From NCBI GenBank assembly GCA_949284155.1, contig CASDVD010000095.1, positions 1 to 35,904 of the forward strand: a stretch of 35,904 bases of DNA. The letters run 5' to 3'. This DNA is from an uncultured bacterium (lineage in GTDB: Bacteria; Cyanobacteriota; Vampirovibrionia; Gastranaerophilales; Gastranaerophilaceae). Below the pieces are notes generated by a model. It had not been told where the DNA came from. It saw nothing but the letters and a program-made list of their open reading frames with translations, and did no database searches. Shown here in pieces: positions 23,055 to 32,337 of the stretch (positions are counted from its first letter, which is position 1; each line of letters starts with the position of its first letter). Position numbers and translations under genes: made by a program.

Positions 23055-23094
23055 ATTAACTTTTTTATAAAAAGGTTAATTTCAATGATATAAA
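23055..23094 (+). promoter_or_regulatory. groESL promoter region with near-perfect 26-bp palindrome
   Basis: Positions 23055-23080 read the same on both strands except one pair (61/74), with arms ATTAAC and GGTTAAT around an A/T core. A TATAAA -10 lies at 23089-23094, so the palindrome covers the -35 region. No T-run follows, so it is not a normal terminator of rimO. No CIRCE element (TTAGCACTC and its inverted copy) is found near groES. Confidence 0.5.
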
Positions 23095-23146
23095 AGAATT
23101 GTGATAGTGATGATAATTGTTTGAGATTAAACAAAGGAGGAAAATC

Positions 23147-23434
23147 ATGGCAATAAGACCGCTTTCAGACAGAATAGTAATTAAAGTTATTGATGATACA
23201 GAGCAAACTTCAGGAGGAATTTTTATTCCTGATTCAGCTAAAGAAAAACCTCAAAAAGGTGAAGTTGTAGCTGTCGGCCCCGGAAAAACTCTTGATGACG
23301 GTAAAAAAGAAGAAATGGAAGTTAAAGTAGGAGATATGGTGCTGTTTGCTAAGTATTCCGGAACTGATATTAAACTTAACGATGAAAACTTAAAAATTCT
23401 GTCTGTAAAAGATGTGCTGGGTGTATTGGAATAA
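23147..23434 (+). CDS. groES: Co-chaperonin GroES
   Basis: 95 residues from the ATG at 23147, with AAAGGAGG in front; an in-frame upstream start at 23117 overlaps this site and is not used. The GroES fold is seen in IRPLSDRIVIKV, the mobile loop (TEQTSGGIFIPDSAKEKPQK), GEVVAVGPGKT, and VGDMVLFAKYSGTDIKLNDE. The heptameric lid caps the GroEL ring and releases folded protein. It is the first gene of the operon with groL 68 bases downstream. Confidence 0.97.
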   Translation: MAIRPLSDRIVIKVIDDTEQTSGGIFIPDSAKEKPQKGEVVAVGPGKTLDDGKKEEMEVKVGDMVLFAKYSGTDIKLNDENLKILSVKDVLGVLE

Positions 23435-23490
23435 ATCCGGCAATTTTAAAACAGGCTAAAAAATATTTTGGCAAAGAAATGATTTCATAA

Positions 23491-25146
<1,656 letters not shown>

Positions 25147-25172
25147 TTATACGGCGTATAAGTTATATCTTT

Positions 25173-25201
25173 AAAAGGAGCTTCGTTGAAGCTCCTTTTT
25201 T
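25173..25201. terminator. Intrinsic terminator of groESL
   Basis: AAAAGGAGCTTC (25173-25184) and GAAGCTCCTTTT pair around a GTT loop, followed by more T. A-runs on the other side make it also usable for the minus-strand transglycosylase gene ending at 25211. Confidence 0.85.
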
Positions 25202-25210
25202 TATTGCTTT

Positions 25211-27214
25211 TTAATACATATTCAGGTAAATCCAATATGTGCGGTAGACTTTTTTTACATAGTTCTTGGTCTCTTCATAGGGAATATTTTCTATAAATTC
25301 GTCAAGATTGTTGTAATTAGACTTGTTTGTCCAGTTCTTTACTGCGTTAGGGCCTCCGTTATATGAAGCTACTGCCAGCAAATCATTATTATTCAATTGA
25401 TTTTTGGCATATCTAAGATATGCGCATCCAAGATTTAAATTGTTTTCCGGCGTCAATAATTCTTTTCTGTTGTAATAAGGGACACTTTCTTTGGCTGCAA
25501 TATAGCTGGCTGTTGACGGCATAATTTGCATTAAACCTCTTGCACCGGCTGAACTGACTGCTGACGGGTTGAAATAGCTTTCTTCTCTTACAAGTGCGGT
25601 AACAAGGTATGAGTCCAAATCAAACTTTTCTGCATATTTATTTATTAAATCAGAATAATGCAGCTGATAGGCCAATTTGTATACGCTGTCTGAAAAGTCA
25701 GGCTTTTCTTCCGTTTCTGCCAGTGCATCTCTTGCAAGTATTGCTGCTGTTGAATAGTTCCCTTCTTTGTAGTTCAGCCAGCTTTGTACAAATTTATTTT
25801 CTTTTTCTACGTCATTTAGAAGTTCATAGTCATCCAGTTTTAGTATTAAATTTATCAATGCGATATTGTCATCAGAAAGATTTGTATGGTTTAACGGGAA
25901 TTGAATATTTCCGGCATGTGCAGGCAGGTGTCTGTAGCTTCTTGTTTTCCAGGGTGAATTCCCGTCTAGTATTGACAGCTTTTTGTTCGCTCTATATGCA
26001 TAATAGTCATCCGGATATTTTTCAAGAATCCTTTGATAGAAGCCTTTTGCTTCATTTTTTCGACCTTGATTTTCTGAAATTTTACCCATCCAAAAGTTTA
26101 TTCTGGGAGCGGCTATTGTGTTCGGATAGTTTTTAATATGCATTCTTCCTATATTCGCTGCTTCTATATAATTTCTGTTTTGGTACTCAATCCAGAAAAG
26201 GTTAGATAATGCATCGGAAGCGAAGTTTCCGTCAGGATATTTTCTGAATATTTCTTTATAGAAGAATTCTTTTAGAGGTACTTCGACAAGTTTTGTCAGT
26301 CTGTACATTATAAAATCTTCACCTTTGGAATGGTTTGTCTTGGATATTTCCAGTGCTTTATACCATCCGGATTTTTCTCCTTCAGCTCTGGTTTGGGCAA
26401 AGTGTTCTATAGCTTTATAGAGTTCCTCTTCTTCAATTGCTCCCGAATAGTTTCCATATCCCGTATTAAAAATTTCTTCAGCTTTTTCTTTTTGTCCTGC
26501 GTTTTGATATATAACAAACAAATAATGCCAGGTTGTGCGCATGTCTGCTTTGCTTAAATAGTGCAGTGCATTTGTATAGAAGCTGTTTTGAAAATATGCA
26601 CGGCCGATGCAATTATTTTCATAATCAGATAGCTCAAGATTGAGCGCTTTTAATTCATTTATACAATTCAGAGCAAATCTTCCCTTGGGTGATTCTTTTA
26701 AATAGGAGATAAAGAAATTTTTTGCCCGGTCAGGATGTTTTTCTTTATTTATGAGTCCGAGATAGTAATTGGCTGCTATTGCATATTCTTTATCTACAGA
26801 ATTTTTTTTCAACGCTGAAAATATTTTCTCGGCTTTTTTTAATTCATTCTGTCTAAAATAATTTTGTCCGAGCGAGTAATATGCTTTAGCTGCGAACATC
26901 GAATCCGGAAACCGTTCAATAAAAAGGTGATATTTCTTTACGGCCGTTTCTGTATCTTTAAGTTCGTCTGCACAATTGGCTTCTCTTAGTAAGGCTATTT
27001 CATATAATTTTGAATTTCTGGAGATATTTGTAAAATTAAAATAGGCATTCTCGTAGTCTTTTTTTTGATAAAATTCCACTGCTGTTTTATATGTTTTGAA
27101 ATCTTTTTCAGTAACGCTGGTCATTGAATAGACTTTGCAAAAAGCAATTATAATAAGAGTTGCAAAAGCAGCTGTTATAAGGGAAAATTTTAAATTTCTC
27201 TTAAGGTTTTTCAT
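25211..27214 (-). CDS. Slt70-type lytic murein transglycosylase with TPR-like repeats
   Basis: 667 residues. An N-terminal membrane helix or signal anchor (about 10-31) is followed by TPR-like helical repeats from about 35 to 480 (e.g. AKAYYSLGQNYFRQNELKKA, NFWMGKISENQGRKNEAKGF). The catalytic SLT domain is at about 520-650: ALVREESYFNPSAVSSAGA with the catalytic Glu near 545, GLMQIMPSTA, the NLNLGCAYLRYAKNQ helix and AVASYNGGPNAVKNW. It cleaves peptidoglycan glycan strands to give 1,6-anhydro ends, in the periplasm. The helical doughnut plus SLT order is that of Slt70. It converges with groL and stops nine bases from its terminator. Confidence 0.92.
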   Translation of the reverse strand: MKNLKRNLKFSLITAAFATLIIIAFCKVYSMTSVTEKDFKTYKTAVEFYQKKDYENAYFNFTNISRNSKLYEIALLREANCADELKDTETAVKKYHLFIERFPDSMFAAKAYYSLGQNYFRQNELKKAEKIFSALKKNSVDKEYAIAANYYLGLINKEKHPDRAKNFFISYLKESPKGRFALNCINELKALNLELSDYENNCIGRAYFQNSFYTNALHYLSKADMRTTWHYLFVIYQNAGQKEKAEEIFNTGYGNYSGAIEEEELYKAIEHFAQTRAEGEKSGWYKALEISKTNHSKGEDFIMYRLTKLVEVPLKEFFYKEIFRKYPDGNFASDALSNLFWIEYQNRNYIEAANIGRMHIKNYPNTIAAPRINFWMGKISENQGRKNEAKGFYQRILEKYPDDYYAYRANKKLSILDGNSPWKTRSYRHLPAHAGNIQFPLNHTNLSDDNIALINLILKLDDYELLNDVEKENKFVQSWLNYKEGNYSTAAILARDALAETEEKPDFSDSVYKLAYQLHYSDLINKYAEKFDLDSYLVTALVREESYFNPSAVSSAGARGLMQIMPSTASYIAAKESVPYYNRKELLTPENNLNLGCAYLRYAKNQLNNNDLLAVASYNGGPNAVKNWTNKSNYNNLDEFIENIPYEETKNYVKKVYRTYWIYLNMY

Positions 27215-27292
27215 CTTTTTCTACTTCACCTGCGAATTATTACTTTAAGTATCCTCAAAAACAGTTAAAAGAGCAAGGACATTTCCCAATGT

Positions 27293-27317
27293 TGTTTACA
27301 TAGTATAGATGTAAACA
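27293..27317 (+). promoter_or_regulatory. Palindromic operator upstream of the 50-aa ORF
   Basis: TGTTTACAT (27293-27301), spacer AGTATAG, ATGTAAACA (27309-27317): a perfect 9-bp inverted repeat with a centre-to-centre distance of about 16 bases, fitting a dimeric repressor. It ends 15 bases before the ATG at 27333. No other gene start is near; the transglycosylase start at 27214 is 79 bases away on the other strand and could also be controlled. Confidence 0.5.
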
Positions 27318-27332
27318 TTTCGGGTGAGAGCC

Positions 27333-27485
27333 ATGCACAATCAACATATTACCTGTTTTGATTTAAATATCAAGAACTTTGAAATATTAAAGAAATATAA
27401 TTTAATAAAACCTTTGAAAAGTAAAGGAAGGGTTATAAAAAATTATATTTTTTATGAAGAGCCGGTGAAAATAACTGTTAATTAA
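27333..27485 (+). CDS. Possible 50-residue protein
   Basis: 50 residues, from an ATG preceded by GGTGAGAG (27323-27330, a close but usable site), to a TAA overlapping the last codons of the histidine-kinase gene on the other strand by eight bases. The sequence begins MHNQHITCFDLNIKNF, then EILKKYNLIKPLKSKGRVI, and ends YIFYEEPVKITVN. It is basic and mixed helix/strand, resembling a winged-helix piece, with one Cys. I recognise no family. The palindrome just upstream is the main reason to take it seriously; an autoregulatory DNA-binding protein is one guess. Confidence 0.4.
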   Translation: MHNQHITCFDLNIKNFEILKKYNLIKPLKSKGRVIKNYIFYEEPVKITVN

Positions 27486-28914
27486 GAAGTTTTAATTCTT
27501 TTTCACTTTTTGCGGGCAGGAGTATTTTGAATGTTGTCCCTTCGCCGAGAGTTGATTCTACTGTAATATCTCCGTTGTGTGCCTGCATTATTTTTTTAGA
27601 AATAAAAAGTCCCAGTCCGGAGCCTACTTTTTTGAATTTTTTTGCAGTTGTTTCATGTTCAATAAAAATTTTTCCTACTTCATCTTTAGGGATTCCCGGG
27701 CCGTTGTCGGTTATACTGATTAGCAAATCATTTTTTTTGTCTGTTATGCTAATATTAATAAACGAATTTTCCGGTGAATATTCTGATGCATTTGTTATAA
27801 CGTTATTCAATACTCTTGTGATTTCCAAGTCATCATACAGCAGGAATTCTGTTTCTGAATCGTTGTTGATTTTTAGTGTTTGGTTTTTGGCTTCCAGCAG
27901 ATATTTAATATTATCCGCACATTTTTGAACGGTTGATTTAATAGAGTTAAGTTCTTTATGAAGACAGATTTCTCCATTGTCTATTTTGTATCGGGTGAGC
28001 AGATTGTCGGTCATTTTCGCCATAAATTTTGAAGAGTTATAAATTTCTTTTACAATTTCCATTTGTTCATCTGAAAGTTTTCCGAAACTGCCTCCCATTA
28101 GTAGTTCAAGAGCTCTTGATTCAGCACGGATTGGGGTTTTTAGGTCATGAGTAAGTGTTGCAATGAATTGTTCTTTTAGATTAATTCTTCTGATATCTTC
28201 CGTAATATCCCGCAATACTATAAGATAGCCGGTCAGTATATTTTCAGCATCCATTATTTTGGATATTTTTGCGTTTGTAATCAAATCTTCTATTTGGATT
28301 CTGAAAGCTGTAGTTTTCTTTTCAGAATGGATGAACTCCGTTAAAATCTCAATGTTTTCATGCTGTTCATATTTATCTAAGATTTGGAAAAAATTGGAGT
28401 GTTCTTTGTATCCCCCTATGAAAATTCTGTGATTTTTCGAAATTATATCGAAATTTTTATCCGTCAAAATTATCTCATCACTTGAAAATTCAAAGATGTT
28501 ATCGAGCTGTTCTTTTGCATAGAACAGTTCATCCTGCAATGATTTTATTTTTAAAATTCTTGCTATTTGTGCACGAATTGTTTTTATTTTAAAAGGTTTT
28601 TCTATATAAGCAATAGAGCCGGCATTAAAGCCTTTAATTTTATTTTCATCGGAGCCATGTGCGCTTACGAATACCAACGGTGTATTAGGGTGGGTTTTTA
28701 AAAAACGCTCTGCAAGTTCAAAACCGTCAAGCTCCGGCATTACAACATCAAATAAAGCAAGATCGACTTTTAAATTTTTCGTTTCTTCAAGTGCAACTAA
28801 AGGGTTGCTAAAAGTAGAAACATTCATATTAAAGGGTTTTAGCGTCTCAACAAGCAAATCAATGTTAAGATTGTTATCATCTACTATTAACAAGTTGCCT
28901 TTCTTAGTGTTCAT
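27478..28914 (-). CDS. Histidine kinase with N-terminal receiver domain
   Basis: 478 residues after GAAGGAGA. The receiver domain (1-125) has the acid pocket VDDNN (11-15), phospho-acceptor Asp56 in LFDVVMP, Ser/Ala at VFVSAH and Lys106 in IEKPFK. A PAS-like region (about 130-240) ends in VLRDITED. The HisKA helix has His256 in ATLTHDLKTP, the HATPase domain has NNVITNASEYSP (N box), DNGPGIP (G1) and GSGLGLFISKKI (G2), and GEGTTFKILLP at the end. No membrane helices, so it is a soluble kinase. The receiver in front suggests it takes phosphate from another kinase and passes on. No separate output regulator is adjacent. It converges with the 50-aa ORF. Confidence 0.93.
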   Translation of the reverse strand: MNTKKGNLLIVDDNNLNIDLLVETLKPFNMNVSTFSNPLVALEETKNLKVDLALFDVVMPELDGFELAERFLKTHPNTPLVFVSAHGSDENKIKGFNAGSIAYIEKPFKIKTIRAQIARILKIKSLQDELFYAKEQLDNIFEFSSDEIILTDKNFDIISKNHRIFIGGYKEHSNFFQILDKYEQHENIEILTEFIHSEKKTTAFRIQIEDLITNAKISKIMDAENILTGYLIVLRDITEDIRRINLKEQFIATLTHDLKTPIRAESRALELLMGGSFGKLSDEQMEIVKEIYNSSKFMAKMTDNLLTRYKIDNGEICLHKELNSIKSTVQKCADNIKYLLEAKNQTLKINNDSETEFLLYDDLEITRVLNNVITNASEYSPENSFINISITDKKNDLLISITDNGPGIPKDEVGKIFIEHETTAKKFKKVGSGLGLFISKKIMQAHNGDITVESTLGEGTTFKILLPAKSEKELKLLN

Positions 28915-29148
28915 TTGTCTCCTTCCAATCTTTAAAATTTTAGGGTATTTTTCAGGTCTTCTTTTTTTAATCTGTAACTAACAGATTATGTTGAAGAAGA
29001 TATTTTTAGACAGTTGTTCAAGCCATTTAATCATATGCCCGATTCGTCACTCTACTGTAAATTTTGCTAAAACAGTGCGGCTTAAACAGATTTTAATATT
29101 AAAACTATTATTTAATATTTTTAATTAGCCAACTGGGTGATATTTTAT
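28915..29148. other. Intergenic region upstream of the kinase
   Basis: About 230 bases. It must hold the kinase promoter (minus strand). AATCTGT/ACAGATT form an inverted repeat (28969-28975 and 28981-28987). On the minus strand an 18-codon frame (ATG at 29034, stop at 28978; MIKWLEQLSKNIFFNIIC) could be a leader peptide but has only a weak ribosome binding site. No clear terminator for the permease gene is seen. Confidence 0.4.
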
Positions 29149-29973
29149 TTATTCTTTTATACTTCCTGCAAGAATATCATTAATAAAGTATTTTTTTCCG
29201 GCAAGAAATAATATGATAACAGGCACGGAAAGCACAACTGAACAAGCCATTAAGGCTCCCCAATCGGTTATCTCACGAAAACTTCCTTTAAAATGGGCTA
29301 GTGCAACGGGAAGTGTTGTTATACTTTCCGAATTAGTAACTATCAGCGGCCACATAAAACTGTTCCAGGCTGTGATAAAAGTGAAAATACCTAATGTCAT
29401 TATGGCAGGCAATGCAAGAGGCAGTGCGATTTTAAAAAATGTTTCATAAAGATTGCATCCGTCAATTCTTGCTGCATCTTCAATTTCACGGGAAAAACCG
29501 CTGAACCACTGCCTCATTAAAAATACCCCAAATCCTCCGAATATACCCGGCAAAATCAATGCCTGGTAAGTGTCTATCCAATTCAGTTCTCTCATTACAA
29601 AAAACAAAGGGATTATATTTACCTGAGGCGGAATCATCATTGTAAGCAAAAAAGCAAAAAATAAAACATCTTTATATTTAAATTTTGCTTTCGCAAAAGC
29701 ATAACCTGCCATAGCTGAAAATAAGACCTGAAAAATTGTTGTAGATGCGGCAACAAAAAGGCTGTTAAAGAAGTATTTAAAAACCGGCAATTGCGTAAAT
29801 ACGGCAGCGTAGTTTTTCATTGTTGCCGGATGAGGTATAAATTCAGGTGACGATGAAAAAACTTGAGATTCCTCCATAAATGATACGCCCAGCATCCATA
29901 TGAACGGCAGAATCATGGACAAAGCTCCGAGAGACAGCAGAATATAACCGATAATAACAGCTGTTTTTTTCAT
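29149..29973 (-). CDS. Sugar ABC transporter permease (MalG type), orphan
   Basis: 274 residues from the ATG at 29973; a TTG at 30009 would add 12. Neither has a clear ribosome binding site. Six membrane helices, with the loop SSPEFIPHPATMKNYAAVF after the first, typical of MalG/carbohydrate permeases of the CUT1 family. The EAA motif is EIEDAARIDGCNLYETFFKI, contacting the ATPase. The end TLPVALAHFKGSF and ITDWGALMA matches the family. MalF-type partner, binding protein and ATPase are not in the window. It comes last in the flagellar operon, four bases to about 40 bases after fliR depending on the start, so may be cotranscribed with it. Substrate unknown. Confidence 0.9.
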   Translation of the reverse strand: MKKTAVIIGYILLSLGALSMILPFIWMLGVSFMEESQVFSSSPEFIPHPATMKNYAAVFTQLPVFKYFFNSLFVAASTTIFQVLFSAMAGYAFAKAKFKYKDVLFFAFLLTMMIPPQVNIIPLFFVMRELNWIDTYQALILPGIFGGFGVFLMRQWFSGFSREIEDAARIDGCNLYETFFKIALPLALPAIMTLGIFTFITAWNSFMWPLIVTNSESITTLPVALAHFKGSFREITDWGALMACSVVLSVPVIILFLAGKKYFINDILAGSIKE

Positions 29974-30012
29974 AAATTTAATTGTAATGCCGTATATGTT
30001 TTTTCGCAATAA

Positions 30013-30795
30013 TTAAAAGATTTTTGCAAAAGACAGAAAGTAGTCTGTTATTACGTTGAATATAACAGGCATAATCCAAACAAGTATTGCTGCCCCCAGA
30101 ACGGGTTTAAAAAGGAAGCTTAGCTGAAATACATTGACCTGCGGAGCGGTTTTTGAAATTATTCCCAGAATCAAATCCTGTCCTAATGTTGCCAGAAGAA
30201 CCGGTGATGCAATTTGCAGTCCTACGTAAAGAACATTAGATGTGACTTTTACTAGATAATCTTTATTCACGAGCATTTCTATAGGAATAGCGGATGCGTA
30301 TATTGGAAATATGTCAAAACTTCTGACTAACGCATTAATTAACCAGTATATTCCCCCTACATGAATGAATAAAATTATAGCAAGTATTCCGAAAAGGTTT
30401 CCTACGATAGAAACCTGGCTTTGTGATGTCGGATCGAGAACCATTGCGGAAGAAAGTCCCATTTGCATATTAATCATGTCTCCTGCTGCTGCAATGGCAG
30501 CGGTGATACACTGGGCAACAAATCCGATTATGGCGCCTGTTACAAAATTTAAAAACAGTCCGAGAATTAATGAAGTGTCATGGGGTATGTTCTCCGGTTT
30601 CATTGCAAAACACAGTATAATCGTCACCATTAAAGCAAAAGATAATTTTACAAATCCCGTAATTTCTCTTCTGTTAAAAACCGGTGCAAACCTAATGAAC
30701 CCAAGCATTCTTGCAAATATAAATATACCTGCACCGAGTGCTTTATTTATTTCAGGAAAATATTTTGGAAATTCATTTATAATTGTGTCAATCAT
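30013..30795 (-). CDS. fliR: Flagellar export gate protein FliR
   Basis: 260 residues, the normal FliR length. Membrane-spanning throughout, with FARMLGFIRFAPVFNRREI near the N-terminus, FVAQCITAAIAAAGDMINMQMGLS in the middle (read as two runs, the FliR/SctT hallmark), and ISKTAPQVNVFQLSFLFKP near the end (the P-Q-x-N-x-F motif). FliR forms part of the FliP5-FliQ4-FliR1 gate in the inner membrane through which flagellar proteins leave. It begins one base after the stop of the gene at 30797. Confidence 0.93.
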   Translation of the reverse strand: MIDTIINEFPKYFPEINKALGAGIFIFARMLGFIRFAPVFNRREITGFVKLSFALMVTIILCFAMKPENIPHDTSLILGLFLNFVTGAIIGFVAQCITAAIAAAGDMINMQMGLSSAMVLDPTSQSQVSIVGNLFGILAIILFIHVGGIYWLINALVRSFDIFPIYASAIPIEMLVNKDYLVKVTSNVLYVGLQIASPVLLATLGQDLILGIISKTAPQVNVFQLSFLFKPVLGAAILVWIMPVIFNVITDYFLSFAKIF

Positions 30796-30796
30796 T

Positions 30797-31141
30797 CTAT
30801 GACTCCGGCGGTAAATCTATTTCAAAAACCTCGTTGCTGATGACTGGGTTTTGTTCAACTTTTACTTTTACTGTATATTGTTTCCCTTTGGCTGTGGTTA
30901 TTAATATGTCGCTGCATCCTGTTGAAAATGTTCTTATTACAATCTGGTGCGCAATATTGAACAAATCCGATGATTTTTGAACACTCAGAACATTTGGCTC
31001 CGTTACGTTCATCCGTACCGGATTTTCGTCTATAAATAACATATATGCCTCATTTTTTTTGAGTGTTAAATTACAGTCGTCAAATGCGAATGCTGTTAGG
31101 GGAAAAAGGAAGATAATCAAACCGAGGAAAAATTTTTTCAT
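30797..31141 (-). CDS. Exported protein with pilus/secretin N-terminal domain, inside the flagellar operon
   Basis: 114 residues with a signal peptide (about 1-19; KKFFLGLIIFLFPLTAFA). The rest is close to one small beta domain: LTLKKNEAYMLFIDENPVRM, then EPNVLSV, IVIRTFSTGCSDILITTA and YTVKVKV. This order matches the N-terminal domain found in CpaC/secretin-type pilus proteins (Pfam T2SS-T3SS_pil_N, PF13629), where it precedes the secretin. Here it stands alone with no secretin part. Two Cys (24 and about 76) could bond in the periplasm. It lies five bases after fliQ and one base before fliR, so it is in the export-gate transcript. Function with the flagellum is inferred only from position. 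Confidence 0.75.
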   Translation of the reverse strand: MKKFFLGLIIFLFPLTAFAFDDCNLTLKKNEAYMLFIDENPVRMNVTEPNVLSVQKSSDLFNIAHQIVIRTFSTGCSDILITTAKGKQYTVKVKVEQNPVISNEVFEIDLPPES

Positions 31142-31146
31142 AACTG

Positions 31147-31635
31147 TTACCTGCTCATTATTCTGTTTCTTTCTATAAGATTCGGACTGGGATTCGGCAT
31201 TCTGTCAGATGGATAGTGTTTGATTTTTTCATTATGATCAATAAACGGAATTTTTCCGGGATGTCTCATTATATCTCCAATTTCCTGTTTATTAAATCGT
31301 CCTTCTTTCATTTCTCCGGCGAAAGGTGAGGTATATCTATGGTAATTTGACGGTAGTACGTAGTTTCCGCTTGCGGGAATTTGATTGAACGCCAGCGCAT
31401 AACCTTCCTGGGTAAGATTTATGAGCAATCTGACATACCCGACTCCAAGTATCATCAGAACTAAAAATACCGCAAGAATTTTTGGGGCTGCAGCTATTGT
31501 TTGTTCCTGAACCTGTGTGACTGCTTGCAGTATTCCGACTACCAGACCTATTGCCGCTGCTACCAATACACACGGCATTGATATCAGAAGCATTGTCACA
31601 AAACCTTTACCCATATATTCAAGAAGTATTTCCAT
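31147..31635 (-). CDS. fliQ: Flagellar export gate protein FliQ with long C-terminal tail
   Basis: 162 residues; FliQ is usually about 89. Residues 1-86 are a normal FliQ: two membrane helices (TMLLISMPCVLVAAAIGLVV and ILAVFLVLMILGVGYV) separated by QAVTQVQEQTIAAAPK, the family signature. Residues 87-162 are an added hydrophilic tail (PASGNYVLPSNYHRY to NLIERNRIMSR) rich in Pro, Arg, His and Asn, with no membrane segment. The stop codon of the core is not misread; the frame is continuous and codon use is like the core. FliQ is part of the gate with FliP and FliR. AAGGAA lies before the ATG. Confidence 0.9.
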   Translation of the reverse strand: MEILLEYMGKGFVTMLLISMPCVLVAAAIGLVVGILQAVTQVQEQTIAAAPKILAVFLVLMILGVGYVRLLINLTQEGYALAFNQIPASGNYVLPSNYHRYTSPFAGEMKEGRFNKQEIGDIMRHPGKIPFIDHNEKIKHYPSDRMPNPSPNLIERNRIMSR

Positions 31636-31640
31636 AGATT

Positions 31641-31680
31641 TCCTTTTTAATTTCTTTTAATTTCTTTTAAGTTCTTTTAA
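31641..31680. repeat. Four tandem 10-bp repeats between fliP and fliQ
   Basis: TCCTTTTTAA, TTTCTTTTAA (twice) and GTTCTTTTAA follow one another. On the coding (minus) strand these are purine-rich AAAGAA units, the last giving the AAGGAA ribosome binding site of fliQ. Confidence 0.75.
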
Positions 31681-31681
31681 T

Positions 31682-32323
31682 TTAATTAAAACTTGTAACT
31701 AGCCCATGTACAATCATTGACCAGCCGTCAACCGCAATAAATATTAAAAGTTTAAACGGTAATGATATGATTGTCGGAGAAAGCATAAACATACCTAATG
31801 CAAGCAATACGTTGGCAACAACCAAATCTAATACTATGAAAGGTACAAATATTACAAAACCGATTTCAAAGGCTGTTTTTAATTCACTGACTATATAAGC
31901 CGGAGCAACCTGCCATATTGTTATATCATCAGGTGTTTTAGGCCGTTCTGCGCCGGATAGTTCAATGAAGAAAGTCATATCTTCCTGTCTTGTTTGTTTC
32001 ATCATGAATTCTTTGAGCGGTTTGGAGCCTTCTACTATAGCTCCGACCATATCGCCGTTTTTGGTATAAACCGGTTCGCCCATTTCCCACATTTTTTGAA
32101 AAACAGGATTCATTGTATAAATTGTCAAAATCATAGACAGGCCGACCAGCACAATAGCCGGAGGAACCTGCTGGGTTCCGAGTGCCTGTTTTAACATTGA
32201 AAATACAATTGTGTACCTTAAAAAACTGGTCATGCATGTAAATACTAACGGTAAAGCAGAAAATATCGTCATTACCAAAAGCATTTGTAATACAGGATTT
32301 AAGTCTTTTAAAATACTGTCCAT
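31682..32323 (-). CDS. fliP: Flagellar export gate protein FliP
   Basis: 213 residues. FliP marks are TSFLRYTIVFSMLKQALGTQ, QVPPAIVLVGLSMILT, ELKTAFEIGFVIFVPFIVLDL and VANVLLALGMFMLSPTIISL, with LPFKLLIFIAVDGWSMIVHG at the end. It lacks the cleaved signal peptide known from E. coli FliP, starting close to the first helix. Five copies form the gate core with FliQ and FliR, and FliO helps assemble them. GAGG precedes the ATG. It follows fliO by 14 bases. Confidence 0.95.
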   Translation of the reverse strand: MDSILKDLNPVLQMLLVMTIFSALPLVFTCMTSFLRYTIVFSMLKQALGTQQVPPAIVLVGLSMILTIYTMNPVFQKMWEMGEPVYTKNGDMVGAIVEGSKPLKEFMMKQTRQEDMTFFIELSGAERPKTPDDITIWQVAPAYIVSELKTAFEIGFVIFVPFIVLDLVVANVLLALGMFMLSPTIISLPFKLLIFIAVDGWSMIVHGLVTSFN

Positions 32324-32337
32324 TTTGAATATACCTC

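Noticed and set aside
23025-23146. Search for a CIRCE element before groES
   Set aside because: No TTAGCACTC or its inverted copy is present; only the unrelated AT-rich palindrome was found.
25609-26136. 175-codon frame opposite the transglycosylase gene
   Set aside because: Leu/Ser/Phe-rich antisense composition, no start signals, while the minus strand encodes a clear Slt protein.
27527-27928. 133-codon frame opposite the histidine kinase
   Set aside because: Lies over the HATPase domain on the other strand; composition is typical of an antisense frame.
30365-30802. 145-codon frame opposite fliR
   Set aside because: Antisense shadow of a conserved membrane protein; no ribosome binding site.
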